Shown piece by piece: positions 23,404-36,599 of a stretch of 64,000 nt of DNA. The position numbers and the translations under genes were made by a program. This stretch comes from Cricetomys ansorgei. Its lineage: Eukaryota > Chordata > Mammalia > Rodentia > Nesomyidae. The notes beneath the pieces are model-generated. The model made no database searches, had not been told where the DNA came from, and saw only the letters and a program-made list of their open reading frames with translations. How positions within the stretch are numbered: the stretch's first letter is position 1; the number at the start of each line of letters is the position of its first letter. The stretch lies in NCBI GenBank assembly GCA_026225945.1, contig JAMJFZ010004031.1:4132001-4196000 (forward strand). Direction: 5' to 3'.

Positions 23404-24941
23404 ATAGCATCAAGATTTTGCTATTGTACTCCACAGTGTTCCTTTTTTAAGCTCAGCAACATATCCAGTATTCCAAAGTTCTGTCCTTCCAGCCTTTGCA
23501 TTATCCTGGGCTTTAACTAAGACAAACAATTTTCAATATATTATATCACCTAATACAGAAATGATCATACTTAATTTAACACAACTACCTCAGCACTGTG
23601 TGGTGTTGGGAGTGAGCACAATTATTAGCGTGTTTATTTTGTTAGGTGCCCTTCTCTGACTTCTCAGGTGTTAAAGGGATGAAATATATTATAAATAAAT
23701 CTGGAAGGTTAAGAAATCAAGCATAGAGCTCCTGAAGCATAATGGTACAGGAATGGACATTTGGCTATGTGCACAGAGTAGAATGCACGGGTATGTGAGG
23801 CAGCCCAAGTCCTCTTTTTTCTTTCTGATACTTAGTCTACATTTAAGATGCTTCATACACATAGTCAGCTTTCCCTTGGTATATACAGGATTTGTTCTAG
23901 AACCGTGTGGGATATCAATATGTATAGATGTTCAAATTAATGGCATAATATTTGAATACAACCTGCATATATCCCCTGGTTACTTTAAACCTTCTATGGA
24001 TTATTCATGATACCTAATGCAATGCAAGAAAAATGTAAATAATTGTTATGCAAGTCTACTTATGGAATGATTACAAGAAATGATCAGAACCTGTTGAGAT
24101 ACAGAGGCAACATCACAGACCTAATTATGGTGTACATGTAAGGCATGTGGTGTTCACAAAGGTAATGGGGACAGGCTTCAGTTCTCTGAAGCAGTAGGTG
24201 CCTAACAGCAGCAGGGGGTGCCTACACATGATTTATTTTATATTGATTCAGTTTTCCCACTTAGACAATTAGGTTTTGCTTTATGGAAACTTCTGGAATT
24301 TTTTAACCAATATTTTTGGATTATGGTTGGGTAAACCTACAGACAGGAAAGACTACATATAAGAAAAGTGGTCAGTATGCATTTTAACAGCATGTGGTGG
24401 AATCTGCCTCACCTTTTTGCTAGATTTCCCTAGTAACTCCATTCAAGCCCATAGCTTAAAAAAACTCAGTTCTATGAATTGAATTTTATGAAGTTTACAG
24501 TTTTCATATGGAAATGAAACAAGGCCACACATAGCTCCAATGCCAGATGGAAGGAGCTTGGTGGTATAAGAAAATCAACAGAGGATGACTTATAGGACAA
24601 ATATTTCACAAAAGGAATAGTATTTGAGATCATTCCTGAAAGCTGAAGCTGTCTGTAGACAACAAGAAAGAGTTCCAGGTAGGCTAAGGGTCAAGGCCTG
24701 GGAGGGAGAGCATTCAAGAAACAAGAAACAATCCAGTTCATCTATCCACACATATAATTAAATCCTTTAGGGTAGAGAAACAGTGGGACTATACCACTGA
24801 AATCTCTACACCCCCATGCCAGGGAAACACTGATTTGGGGGTCCACGGAGAGCCATCTTTAGCAACAGAATCCAGGAAGTCATTCAGAAAGATAATTCAG
24901 AAAGAAACAAATAGTGAACACTGGACAAAAGAGACAAAAAG
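23404..24941. other. unassigned sequence
   Basis: No gene or clear repeat. The part at about 23540-23640 has a weak MIR-like flavour that was not strong enough to annotate. Confidence 0.4.
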
Positions 24942-25054
24942 CAGGAAAGGAAGGAAGGAAGCAGGAAGGAAGGAAGGAAGGAAGGAAAAGGAAGGAAGGA
25001 AGCAGGAAGGAAGGAAGGAAGGAAGGAAGGAAGGAAGGAAGGAAGGAAGGAAAA
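24942..25054. repeat. (GGAA)n microsatellite, about 110 bp
   Basis: A long GGAA/AAGG array with a few GCAGGAA and AAAAGG interruptions. Translations rich in Lys-Glu-Gly-Arg on the plus strand and Phe-Leu-Pro-Ser on the minus strand come only from this array. GGAA arrays can bind ETS-family factors when long; no function is implied here. Confidence 0.95.
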
Positions 25055-28000
25055 ACTGAGGTTGGCAGAGTAAATAAGTATTATGAATAGTATGCAAATG
25101 AATTGTTTGCAGGTGTTACTGCTGAGATTAAAGTGCATGATGGGAATGAGAAAGTCCAGAGAGGAAAAGAGTGAGAGTTCTCTGTGGACCTCTACAGACC
25201 ATGCATTTTATGTAGTTCATTTTAATGTGACATGCACATTCTCTTTTTCTTCCTCTGTAAGTTTCTGTTTGTCGTTGCCCCCCCCCCCTTCTCCCCTTTG
25301 TTATTTCCTATTAACAGCATCTGCTATCTTCCTCAGCTTTGCCAATATCATCTTAGGTATATACCTCTGCTCACATTACCGACCCTATGCAACGTACCAG
25401 AGAAAAATCAAAGTTCAGTTATTCTTGTTTGAGTGTTATGTGACTTCCCTTAGAGTTCTAAACAAGTCACTACAGAAGAAAGAGATTTGAAAAACACAAA
25501 TACATCAACTATCTCCAAATATGAACATGGGCACCAAGAGGCCACCTCCTTGCGGGGAAAGGAAACAAATATCCAAGCCTGTAGACTGTAATGAGGCAGC
25601 TGATATTAGGTTATGATACCAGGAAAAATGTTTCCAACCAAGTGTGACTGAACACAATAGGTTCATACCCTGGTGAGTACAAAGTCCAGCCAAATGGACA
25701 AAACATTTAAGAGGAGGAAAGACCATATAATCTGTAGCAGGCCAAGACACTTGGGACTCCTTTCAAAGCAGTGTCCTCTCTGAATAAGAAAAGCATGGGG
25801 ATTTTATTAGGGCATCTATACCTATTCATTGAGGTAAACGGTAAAGCAGTGGGCACATTCCTCAGTTTAAGTTCAGAAAGAAAGATGCTAGACACATTCT
25901 AGGCATGCTTAGAACAAGTTCCCTAAGCAGGTGCTGAAAAGGTTAAGATGGTGGACTGGGCCCCCTGGGGATGCTCAGCTTACAGCATAAAGAGTCAGAA
26001 TAGAAAGGACACTTTGAAGGTCCATTAGTATAAGAATTTCCTTCTAAAAATGCCTGTCTCTCTTTGTGGTTAAGGCAAGGAGCATCACAGTAAGTGGTGC
26101 CACTGAGTCCCTCCATGGTTCAGAACGCTGAGAGAATAATGGAGGAGGTGCTAATTGGCACCATGCACCAAGGAGTTTCTTGTCATCCCTAGATGCCCAG
26201 TGCCCGCTGCATTCCACATCTTTATTTCCATCTTGTTCTCATCGTCAGTCAGGACCCAAGGGACAGATGTGACAGGAAAGAAGATCTGATGTTATAAAAT
26301 AGCAGAAAGCTTCAGCCTATGCTCTGACATGCCTCTTTCCACGGATCTTCCTACCTCTCAGTCCTGAAAAGCAGAATCACACAGTCTTGCTTTTGCCTAT
26401 GAAATGTCAACAGATTCCTGTCAGATGTACTCAGTGAAAGAATGTGAGTGGGAGAGTCACTAATTGATTTCCATGCCAGAAACGCGAATCATTTACCTAA
26501 TCTGTTTGATATTATAAGGAAAGTATTTCAAAATTTCACATTTACATGCATGTGCTTTGTTTTGTATTATGGCTGTAGTAAATACCAGTCTAGGAAAGGG
26601 TGCGTTCCAAATCTTATTGATCGTGACATATTCAGGAGTATGTTTTCAGTTTCTAGTGAAAGAAAACTGCTTAAAATGTTCATGAACTCACACCATTGTT
26701 ATCAGAGATTCCATCATTTTCCATGATCCTAAAATTCCTAAGCTGTCAAGGGTCCTGTAGAAACTTGCCAGAAATGGTCGTGTTAGAGAATTCCCATGGC
26801 TTCCAGATCTTCTCTCTGACCCAGCCACTGTTTGTCAGTGGGATAACAGCTAATTGAGGAGAATTCAAAGCAATTTCAAGTCACCACAAACTTAGACAAA
26901 AAACTGTTAGAAAATATAAACAAGGTCATATCCAATTCCATCCAACACAGAGCTATGCTACATAGAGCTCTTTTATCCAAACAATACAAAACCAAAAATA
27001 GAGAATTTGTTACAAAATAAACATTTACTGAAAGCAAAGAATCACAAAACTGATAAATTTTTAAAGGCTGAGGAAAAGCACAAACACAACTGTAAATGTG
27101 TTACATACAATCTAAAGAATTATTTTTCCAGAGACATTGAGCTATATACTCTTTTGTTACTTCTTCATGAGAACATGATTTTATAACAATATTTTTTTTC
27201 ACCAGGAATAAAAACAATTGTCTTTCCTCTAGAGTAGTGGATTGAAATGTATCTTCATTATTGATAATTGAGATGCGACCATGATGGTTGTTCCCATTTC
27301 CATATATTCTCTTTGAAGATCTGCCTCAGGTTTGTCCCTTCAAACCAGGAATTCTAATAAATCCCATTGTCTCTTAAAATATGTTATGCATAATACATTT
27401 GTAATTGTATGTATTCATTATTAAGACCATCCCCTGACAGGAGAGTACGTCTGATTAGACCTGAAGTCGATGAGAGCACAATCCAGTGCTTAAAATTCTA
27501 CAGCTCTGCTACTTCAAAAAACTCATCTCCGACTACGTCCGGCTTGTACATTTCCAGCCTCCCTTTTCTTCATCTACATATAGATTTGACCTCCAACCCT
27601 TTACGCCTCTGCTGAGATACCAGGTACCTCAACAACTTTTTAGGAGCAAATCTTACCTTGAGTTACTAATGTGAGATGTGACAGGCACTTCAGAAGCTTG
27701 TCTCCTGAGCTACAGGCAATGAAAGGTCCCTGTTGGATGATCACTCATCTCGTAGCAGTTGTCCAGCAGATGGTAATAGCTACACTTCCCATTCTATTGA
27801 GTCCTTCAAGGTAAGATACAACTATAGAATTGGCTTAATAAGTTCTGTCATTGTATCTTACCTAGTACCTTCACTAATCTATTAAACTCAGAGAAATATC
27901 AGACATCTATGACCTCAGATCTCTCTCCCCTATAAAGTTTGTAAATGTAAGAAATTTCCTTTGTTTTGCGGGCTGCTGTGGAATTACCACATCTCAGTTT

Positions 28001-29917
28001 TTCCATTGTGGCTGGCACTATTAAAGAACCTGCTCACCTGAAGTACACCTTCACATATGGCTATAGAACTAGCACACACAACCTTTTCTTTATGTACTTA
28101 AATACTGTGTCGAAATCTGGGAGTAGGCCTAAGAGTGAAAGGCCCATCAGAACCTGGGCAGAATGACATGAATCCAGAGGGGCACAAAGTAAGTACATCC
28201 CACAATCTACTTCCCCTCATCTTTATCCCCAATTCCCTTAGTCATGCTGGGAGCATCTTTGGCAAAGTAAGAATCTCAATGGGTATGGTTAAAATACTTT
28301 TCTTTGCAAACAGGAAACCACACCAGCATGTCAACACAACACCAATGCCATATTTAGCCTTTGAAAGTGTCCTAAGCAAATGAGTCTAATAAAGGTTAGG
28401 CTCAATTAGCCTCTCATTAAGTCTGCCTACAAATCAAAGACTATGAAATTAAATGAATATCTTATTTTCCTTCTATATCTCAGAATAGTGTCAAGTGTAG
28501 ATTAGTGATAGTTACACTTCTCCAAGCTTGACAAAAGATCATGGGGGAGGCCAAAAAGATATGACAAAAGATAATTTAGCTGGAAAAGAGGATGGCAGAA
28601 TTGGAATCCTGGAGAAGTTTAAGAATTGAGGATTCCAGAGTAAAACCACAGAAAGAATTATAACTAAAACTGCCTTTTCTACTTGACTTGCTAACACCTG
28701 GTTTTTTTATAAACTCACTCAGCAGTAGATATCCGGTATATGAATCACCCCTCCCAGAGTATAAAAACTATAATCAACACTGGTTCTAATCTAAGTTGTT
28801 CAATGGTGGCATCACATCAGGATAATTGACTGGCACTCCATAGTCTTATCTGGAATTTCAAACTCTCTCCCACAGGAGTTACTATCAACAATGACTCAAG
28901 AAAGAGAGGGTGGCCCTGCCTGGGTCACTGGTGTTTAGATTCATCTGGCTGGTGGATGGTGATGATATGCTCATAAACTTAAAATGTGTTTGGGGAGATT
29001 TTCAGACTTATAATTTTAACTTGGAAATGTAGAGTCACAAGGGAACAGGGAGTACTAGAGGGAATATTTGAACTGATATCTAAAATAAACAGTGTTCCTT
29101 TCCCCATCTTAAAATTAAAAGCCCTCAAAGTTAGACAAAAATATTACTGTACTTTTGTTTCAACCTCTACTTCATCTTCTGGAAATGGGGCAGAGGAAAA
29201 AAGGAAGGATTTAAATATAGCTGAGTGTCTACTAGTCACACAACATCTCTTTTCTGGAAAACTACAAAATGTATAGTGTTCAGATTGTCATCTACATGCT
29301 ATTCCCAGACAGCAAACAGAGCTACACAAAACAGTTGTTCAAAGAGTGGCAACAGGTCCCCTTTTATTGGAATTCCTGAGGGCACCTGCTTAAAATGCAG
29401 GATGATCAGCTCACAGAGCCTCTTCATGTGGATTCCAAAATCCTGTGTGGTGACAAGGGTGTCAGAGGATTCCTATACCATCGAACCTATACCATTCCTA
29501 TACCTGCTCTGACAGGTGTCCCTGAGAACGGAATGGAGATGCCTTTGAGGAGCATTGAGAACTTGGTATATGTCTCAAGTCCAGAGATGCTGAGAATCCA
29601 AACATAACAAACAGCACACATTCACAGTCTGCCCTTCCTTCTCTGACGAGTCTGCCTTCTGATGATCCATCCCTACTTTGACAAAAGTTCAACTTATTGT
29701 TTCCCATTTTGACTGCTTCACCTTTCCTTCCCTACTTTTTTTGTATATTGCCATCTACCTGGAGGCATTTTGGGGGCCATATATAGGCTCTTACAACCAA
29801 ATACTGCTTTAGCTTATTCCTAAGTAATTTTGAGATGTTGCCACATGGTTCTATCTTTGCTGATGGTTCCCAAATTTCGTTCTCTAGATGGACCCTTTTC
29901 GGATTCTTTATGTCTGC
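25055..29917. other. unassigned sequence (4.9 kb)
   Basis: No supported gene. A run of 11 C lies at 25278-25288. The 135-codon frame at 25083-25490 crosses that run and has no domain. A weak MER5-like resemblance lies near 29335-29400 (CTGAGGGCACCTGCTTAAAA, then TGCAGGAT) but is too short to assign. The AT-rich stretch at 26880-27130 could be a degraded L1. Confidence 0.4.
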
Positions 29918-29918
29918 A

Positions 29919-30400
29919 TGTTGTTGTGGGATATTTTACTCCTCTGTGCTGTTTTGGTTTGTGAAAGGGCTTTGATGCCTTGTAGCTGCGAAGCTGGATG
30001 CCTTGCAGCAGGTGCAGGCCTTGCTTCCTATGTGTTCACACCCTTGTGCTAGCCCTGTTGAGATCTCCACAGATAAGACTAACTGTTTACAGCTGAAGGT
30101 GACCAATCATGATGGAAGGTCTGCGGGCAGGTGATCAGAGTCTTTTCTGATCACCCCAGCTGAGTACTATTGTGTTGTATGAAGACCTGGATGTGGAGAG
30201 GGGGCTAAGAGAAAATTTTAAAGGGTCTAAGGCAGGAGGAATGAGAGAAAATGAAATTGAGAGGAGATGAAGAAGGATTGAAGGGAGAGAAGGAAGAGAG
30301 GAGGATGGAATGAAGTCTCTGCCTAGCTGCCTGGGTACTGAATTCCCTGAGAGTTGTCTTGGCTTGTAATTAATAAAGAGCACTGGAAAACCCAACGATG
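29919..30400 (+). mobile_element. solo LTR, possibly ERVK/mys-like
   Basis: Begins TGTTGTTGTGGGATATTTTA and CTCCTCTGTGCTGTTTTGG, a start I associate with rodent mys-type/ERVK LTRs. It has a purine-rich middle (about 30190-30310), then a polyadenylation signal in TAATTAATAAAGAGCACTGG at about 30369-30388. No flanking viral genes are visible, so this is a solo LTR. The 3' boundary and target duplication were not resolved, and the family name is tentative. Confidence 0.55.
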
Positions 30401-32127
30401 GACTCTTATTAAGAGATTGAACATTAATTTAACACCATGTAATGTCTAATGAGTATTCAAATCCTAGCAAATCTAAAAGCGAATTCATGATTTTCCTGTC
30501 TACTTCCTGCGAAGAATGGTCTTTCTCGAGGAATCACCATTACGGCAGGAGTCACCATGAAGCATCCAGTTCCTTAGGCAAAAACTATAAAATCTTACTT
30601 GACATTTTTATATTTCTCATAACTTATCCTCAGTCCGTCAAACAAATCCTGTTAGGTATATATTTATATAATATCCCACAAGTGGTCCCTTCCCCCTAAA
30701 CTCACCCAGTCTGAAAGAGGGCTAGTAATATGACAAGCAAGCAGTCGCCTTGTTGGACTATAAGGGCCATGATTATTTTGCTACTCCATGAATTTCTCAA
30801 CAGTTTTAGACAAGTCTACCCTGGGAAGCCACCGATAGGCATGAGAACACATTAGAACTGTGAATTTTCTAACACCCTATTCAGTCAATATTTTCTTTAA
30901 GTTCTTTCTTGTTCCATTACAAGTTTGGAGCTTGAGTTATTCTCTATCCAATAGCTCTTTGTATGTTTTGACTGAACTAGAAATAAAGAGACTCTCTGAG
31001 GAATAGCAGAATTGCTGTTGGCTATTACAAAGGAATCAATTTTAGCCAAAGACAGACAAGCTTGTTTCACGTGACAATGGAACTAGTGAAGATAACGCGA
31101 TGATAAATACTGTGATTGACATGGTGCACACAGAAGAAAACCAATCACACTGTCAGTGTCAGGTGGACAAAGGGTAAATTTTACTCAATATTTAAATTCG
31201 TATTTATTACTGTTTGTTTATTTTATTTATTTATTATTTATTATTATTATTTTATTATACAATGTGACCCACATTGTATAATAAATTTCATACAACACCA
31301 TTACATAAAATGGGAAACATCACCTTAACTTCAATTACATCCTTAAACACCATAACCAAATTTAATAATCCCAGTTTGCAGTGTGACAAGCCATTGACAT
31401 GTTTGAGACCACTTTTCAGAAGACTTTATACAAAGAGAATGTATATGCAGAGCAATTGTTATAATATTCATATGTTTATAAAAAATATAATTAAATTTCA
31501 TAAAGGAAAATTAAAGTGCTAAAAAGATACCATTATTTTCTGTACAAAACCAACTACTTTAATCAAGTGCTTCAAATAGGTCCTATCAACCCTTTTCTTT
31601 GCAAATGAATTGACTCATGTCTTAATTTAATATAGTGATTTCCTCTTAAATTACTAGCCTGGAATCCTGTCTTTCTCAACTAAGTAAGATGGAGTGTTTA
31701 TATGCGCAAAGAATGAAATTCTTCATTTGACCTTTTGAAATGGCTGACAGACAAAGGCAATTGATTGAGTGCCAAAAAAGAGATTTAAACTGACATTACA
31801 ATTTTAAGGCTGAGCAACTGTGAGCTCGCATCTGAAAGTATTCCACGACATTTCTAACACAGGGTTTTTATCCCCCATGCTGAGTGGCCTCCGGTTACTC
31901 AAGGGTAAGGGGTGGCAAACTGAACTCAGTGTACCAAACAAGCAAAATGAAACACCAGTGAACTCTGCAAAAAGGTGGATCCTTCAATGAAGGAAAGTCA
32001 GTTAGACTAAAACTACAAGCCAATGTTGCAAAGGCAGGCAATCCCTCCAATTATGTTATTTTTGTTTTACAGAGTGTTGCTTTCATCATTGTATAATTTC
32101 ATTTGATTTCCATATTTAAAAATCAGG
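30401..32127. other. unassigned sequence with (TTA)n tract
   Basis: No gene seen. Positions 31218-31260 are a TTA/TTTA microsatellite. The rest is AT-rich and unassigned. Confidence 0.4.
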
Positions 32128-32310
32128 GGGCTAGAGAGATGGCTCAGAGGAAAGAGCAAGTTCTGCTCTTGCAGAAGATGGGAGTTTGGTTCCCATTACT
32201 CGTGATGGGTATCATAACTCCAGACAGTATCTAACCATCTCTTTTAGCCTTTTGGTCACTTGCACAGACACATATACACACAAACAATTACAAAATTTAA
32301 AGTCGGAATA
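32128..32310 (+). mobile_element. B3/B2-type SINE
   Basis: The tRNA-derived head GGGCTAGAGAGATGGCTCAG at about 32129 is followed by AGCAAGTTCTGCTCTTGCAG, TGGTTCCCATTACTCGTGAT and CATAACTCCAGACAG. The tail is rich in ACACA and ends with ACAATTACAAAATTTAAAG. The 'taactccag' block before the tail favours B3 over B2. Short flanks TATTTAAAAATC and AATTTAAAGTC may be the eroded target duplication. Confidence 0.8.
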
Positions 32311-32765
32311 TTTCATACAAAATATTTTAGATAATTGACCTTTTTAAAAAACACACAAGAGAGATAAGCACACATAATCTAACAAATCTTTTATGGCTTT
32401 CCGTACATAAATTAGTTAGTAGCAATGAGGAAAACATGATTTTTTTTTAAGCTGGAAATTGCTCCAAAGCTTTAAGACGTTCATTTTGATATGTGAGTAA
32501 TGATGTTGAGTAGTTTGTAGTTCACATGCCCAGCTGGTCAAGCTGAGATTGAAGGCATCATGGAGAGAAAATCTTAAAACCTTAGCTGTAACGTACCTTC
32601 CATCCGCTCTTAGCTCTGCTACCCTCAGTGTCTTTGTGGTGATGAAACTCAAGCACAGCTTCTGAATATGAAGAGTTAGAGGAGACAGAAGAGAAATGGG
32701 CCTTCCTAATCAGTCATGCTTAAACAGTTACTTAAGAACAGAGTTAGATTATCCCATGATGACGC
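32311..32765. other. unassigned sequence
   Basis: Nothing recognisable between the B3 SINE and the MaLR LTR. Confidence 0.4.
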
Positions 32766-33095
32766 AACTCAATGTCATTCCTGTGACAAAAGCCCAGTAA
32801 AAACAACTTAAGGGGGAAAGAATTTACTTTGACTCAGAGTTTCAGCCCGAGGTGCCATGGTTGTGGTGATCTTAAACCCTAGTGAGGAAACATCACAGTA
32901 GAGAGTTTGTGGCAGAGCAGAGCAACTCAGTCATGGTGGTGGGAAAGCAACAGAAAGGACAAGATATACACCATGAAGGCTTGCCTCCAGTGATGACCCT
33001 CCCACAGGTCCATCCCTCCTCTCAACAGCCTGTCCAAACTTGGAACCTAACAGAGGATTAAACCAGTGAGTCCAGTCATCTCTAAAAGTCTCCCA
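32766..33095 (-). mobile_element. MaLR LTR (MT/ORR1-type), minus strand
   Basis: Reverse-strand MaLR landmarks on the plus strand are GTGACAAAAGCCCAGTAAAA, ACAACTTAAGGGGGAAAGAA, GGTGCCATGGTTGTGGTG, TTGTGGCAGAGCAGAGCAA, GACAAGATATACACCATGAA and CCAGTCATCTCTAAAAGTC. It differs from the ORR1-like copies elsewhere in the window and looks older. The ends are not sharp. Confidence 0.7.
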
Positions 33096-33694
33096 CATAC
33101 TGAGAGGTATACTCTACTAATCTCCTAGGCACTCTTGATCCACACTGACAGCTAACATCAACTCTCATATCTAATGCGGACAATAACTTGCCCATAAACT
33201 TCATCCATATTAAATATAAAAACCAGATTACATGCTAGAAATTTAGCAGTCTTCCATAAACCTGAATTGATCTATTTTATAGAAATAAAAAAAAAATACT
33301 CAGCCTACATATCTACTATTCAATATATGAAACTATATGAACGAAACATGTGAAAAACGTATGCCCCTGGAGACAACCTATTTCCGTTTCTAACATAGGT
33401 TTCACATTGTGGAAACAAGGTGTGCTATATCCAAAGATCCCTATATAGTGAAGCTTATCAGTACTTCATCAGTAAAGACATAAAGGAGGGGGAAATACCT
33501 CATCTGTAAGTGGTTTTTTGGAATTATTTTGGGGTACCAAAACAAGTGTAGGAAGACAATGAGTGACACAGGAAAATATTCACAACATGACATGAATTAT
33601 GCTGGACAAAAAAGAGGATGTCATCAAGACCCCCAATTTCATAACATGTATAAACAACATAAAAACAGAAAGAAGGTACACCGAAATATAAACA
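33096..33694. other. unassigned sequence
   Basis: AT-rich. Parts may be degraded L1 upstream of the next entry, but no landmark is clear. Confidence 0.4.
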
Positions 33695-34075
33695 TATATA
33701 CGTACCCACATCCATAACAGCATTATTCACAATAGCTAAAATATGGGAGCCACACAAGGGTTCATTCACAGATTAATGGATAAGAATAATGCGTACAGAC
33801 AGAATGAAATGTTATTAGAGACAGAAAGGGAGAAAACGGTGTCTTACATCATGGAAGAATCTGGCGGACACTAAGTGCAATAAACCAATCAGAAGAAAAC
33901 AGCAAATGTATGATTCCGTCTCTCTAAAAAAAAATCAAACACAGCATGTAAAGTGGTAGTGGCTAAGGGGACATGAGCAGATGTCACTTAACAGTTAATA
34001 AATTCAGTTTTGTGGGGAGCACAGGGTCATGGGGATGATGATAGTCATAGCGGCACAATACTTTAAAAAGAGACT
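33695..34075 (+). mobile_element. old LINE-1 3'-end fragment (L1M-type)
   Basis: Order of L1 ORF2-end landmarks: CCACATCCATAACAGCATTA, TTCACAATAGCTAAAATATG, GGTTCATTCACAGATTAATG, TAAGTGCAATAAACCAATC and AATGTATGATTCCGTCTCTC, then AAGTGGTAGTGGCTAAGGGG and a 'ggtcatgggga'-like end. The spacing fits the mammal-wide L1M 3' end rather than the younger rodent L1s. It is a non-coding remnant. Confidence 0.7.
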
Positions 34076-36599
34076 CCTAGGCAATGTGACAGAAGAGCAG
34101 CATCTTTTCACGACTCTGTGAATGAGAAGAATGAGAGCAACAAAGGATGTTTCCCAAGGGCAAGGAAAGAGGCAGGGCTCTACAAAGCAACAAGTGATGG
34201 GAAAGCTAACCAGAAGAAGGGCAACTCAGACATCCGCAGAAAGCGCCACTCCAAGTCACAACTCTGACTCCGGCTCTCCATACAAAAGAGCACAGAAGAT
34301 AGAGGGAATTGGGGAATGTTGAGGGATGCCCGGTGCTTCAGACGACAGGATGCAATTAGAGAGCGCAGTTAGCCCCAGTGGTAAGTGTCAGCCCCAGCTA
34401 CTAGAATGTCCTATGGTTCTTACCAGCCATATGCAGGAAAGGGATTTGGTCTGAACACCATTGCTTCTTCACAGCAATGTGACTTTAGAGAGAAAACAGA
34501 TGCCTACCTCATGTCACTCAGACTACTAAACCTTCTAGAGAAAGAGATATCAAGGACTGAAATACTCCAAGTCAGGAAACATGAAATTATGACATGAAAT
34601 AATGTCCCTTGGACATCCTGTCATGCTGGCTAGGTAGATCTGTTATAAAAGCCGCGGGGGAAACTAATGTATGAAGTGATCATTAATTTTCTCTTAATGA
34701 GTATGATTTTTCTCCTATTTTGTAAATTAAACATGCTTCTTTCCCAAAAGGAAAATTGACTGAATCTATATTATAACCTAATAATCAAATACCCTAGAAT
34801 TAACAATTATAAACCTTTTACAGTCAAGCTGTAATCCAAATATTTGGAAAAAATCACCTATTTTCAAACAGATTCTAAAATTCTGGGTGTATGAAATCTT
34901 AATACTTTTATCATTTTTATCTTCTGAATTTATAGGACTTTGGAACAAAGAACATCTCTCGCTCTCTCTCTACTCTAAGAATTGTAAAGTATCAACCAGA
35001 TATATTAATAAAAATATCCAAGTCAAGAGAGAAGTTGGGTAAAATCAATAAGCCCCTTTTGCAAGAGTAATAGTGTTTGGTTCATATAATATTAACGTGA
35101 TTTCAGTAAAATATATTTCTATGGTAGTCATGGAAGGAAATAAACATGGACCAAATAAAGCATAGTGTACCTGGATACAAAGCAGAAATGACATAAAATA
35201 CAGCCATGGAAATAGAAGATTTTGGCTTCCATTAGTTATGTCTTCAAGTAATTCAGAAGTACTTCACACAGCATTCCTGACAGACAATAACTCACTTAGC
35301 AGAATGAAGTTGTATAAGCATTTGTCACCTGCTAAGGACACGCTTCATCATTGACCACCAAAGGGGACTTTCATATTCAGAAAGAAGCCTATTCTCTTTT
35401 CCTATAATTTCATTTTCTAGAAAATCTATGTGTTGAAATTCAGCCAGAAGCAACTAACATCTTTACTTACATTCAATAACTTTCTTCCTTACATTTGCTT
35501 TCATAATTAACTTAGTTCATAGCATAGAACTATAGATTTAAATGATTTAGATTATGAAAGCAATAGATTAACAATTTCTCCCACACAATAAACTTCTTTG
35601 ATAGCATTCTGTCTTAACCTCTTTCTGTCTGGTGTTCAATGCCTCCATTGAAAGACTCCCTTTGCTAACGGGACAGGTGTATATCTACTTTGAGAAGGTT
35701 ACTTTGGAAAATGATCTATGATATCAATACTTTCAGCTTTGAATGAGTGAGTTTATTAAGAATATAACAAGGTAAAGCTAAAGAAAAATAACAAGCAGCA
35801 GAGAAATAACACAATATTGAGCTGGGTACTTACAACACCCAGCAAAAAACAACAGGAGAGAGCCCGCTGAGACAGTCAGCTGTCTAGGCAGAGCTTCATT
35901 TTGCCCCTTGGGTGAGTTTCTAAGCTTCCCATTCCTAACAAGTGCATTTTAATAACATGTATAATAGCATTATTCATCTCTGTTGGAAAAGGTTTAACTT
36001 CTAGTGATTCTCAGAGATGCAATGTTTTTAATACCCTTGGCTCTTCAGCATTTCAGACAGAAGGGCAGGCTGCCCCAGGATGAGACTATCAGAGGAAAAC
36101 TGAGATAAACGTGCTTGAGTCTGAGACAAAGGTGCCTACCTTGTCCCCAAAGTATGCTCTTAACAAATCAAAAGAGTATATGGCGATTTGTAAGTATAAT
36201 TTGCATCATATGTTTAATGTGGAACTCCTGTCTATCTTTTGTGACACTTGCCACTGACCGTGTCATCGGTCAGCTTGCCAAGGTGCTTTGGCTGTAACCA
36301 GTTAGAAATCATGGCCATGGTACTTGTCGAGCATGTAGTCTAGGTGGCTTTTGTAGCCTCAATGTCTAGCAACAGAAGCAGACACAGCAGGCAGTCGGGA
36401 ACAGTGGCACATGGTGCTGTGTAGTGTTTCAACTCTTGTGCATGCCTCGTACGAGGGTATACTAGGAATCTTAGTTGTACAAATTGTACAAGAGTTCTTG
36501 TGTCTTCTGGGGAAGTTAGGGTTCTTCAGCTGGCAGAACAGCTTTCAGGACTAGAAACTCCTTAGCTCTTGATAACACCCAGTGTTACATTGCAGCTCC
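34076..36599. other. unassigned sequence, possible eroded LTR
   Basis: No gene. The complement of about 35735-35960 reads as a possible LTR 3' half: it contains AATAAACTCACTCATTC, a classic polyadenylation context, after a pyrimidine-rich stretch. I could not find TG/CA ends, so it is not annotated as an element. AT-rich sequence with TA-rich runs dominates 34650-35600. Confidence 0.35.

Noticed and set aside
23540..23650. Weak MIR-like stretch
   Set aside because: Only isolated words match (CACAACTACCTCAGC, ACAATTATTAGCG). The order of MIR landmarks is not maintained.
24835..25138. Lys-Glu-Gly-Arg-rich and Phe-Leu-Pro-Ser-rich open frames
   Set aside because: They are translations of the (GGAA)n microsatellite on the two strands, not genes. 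The same applies to the frames at 50496-50756.
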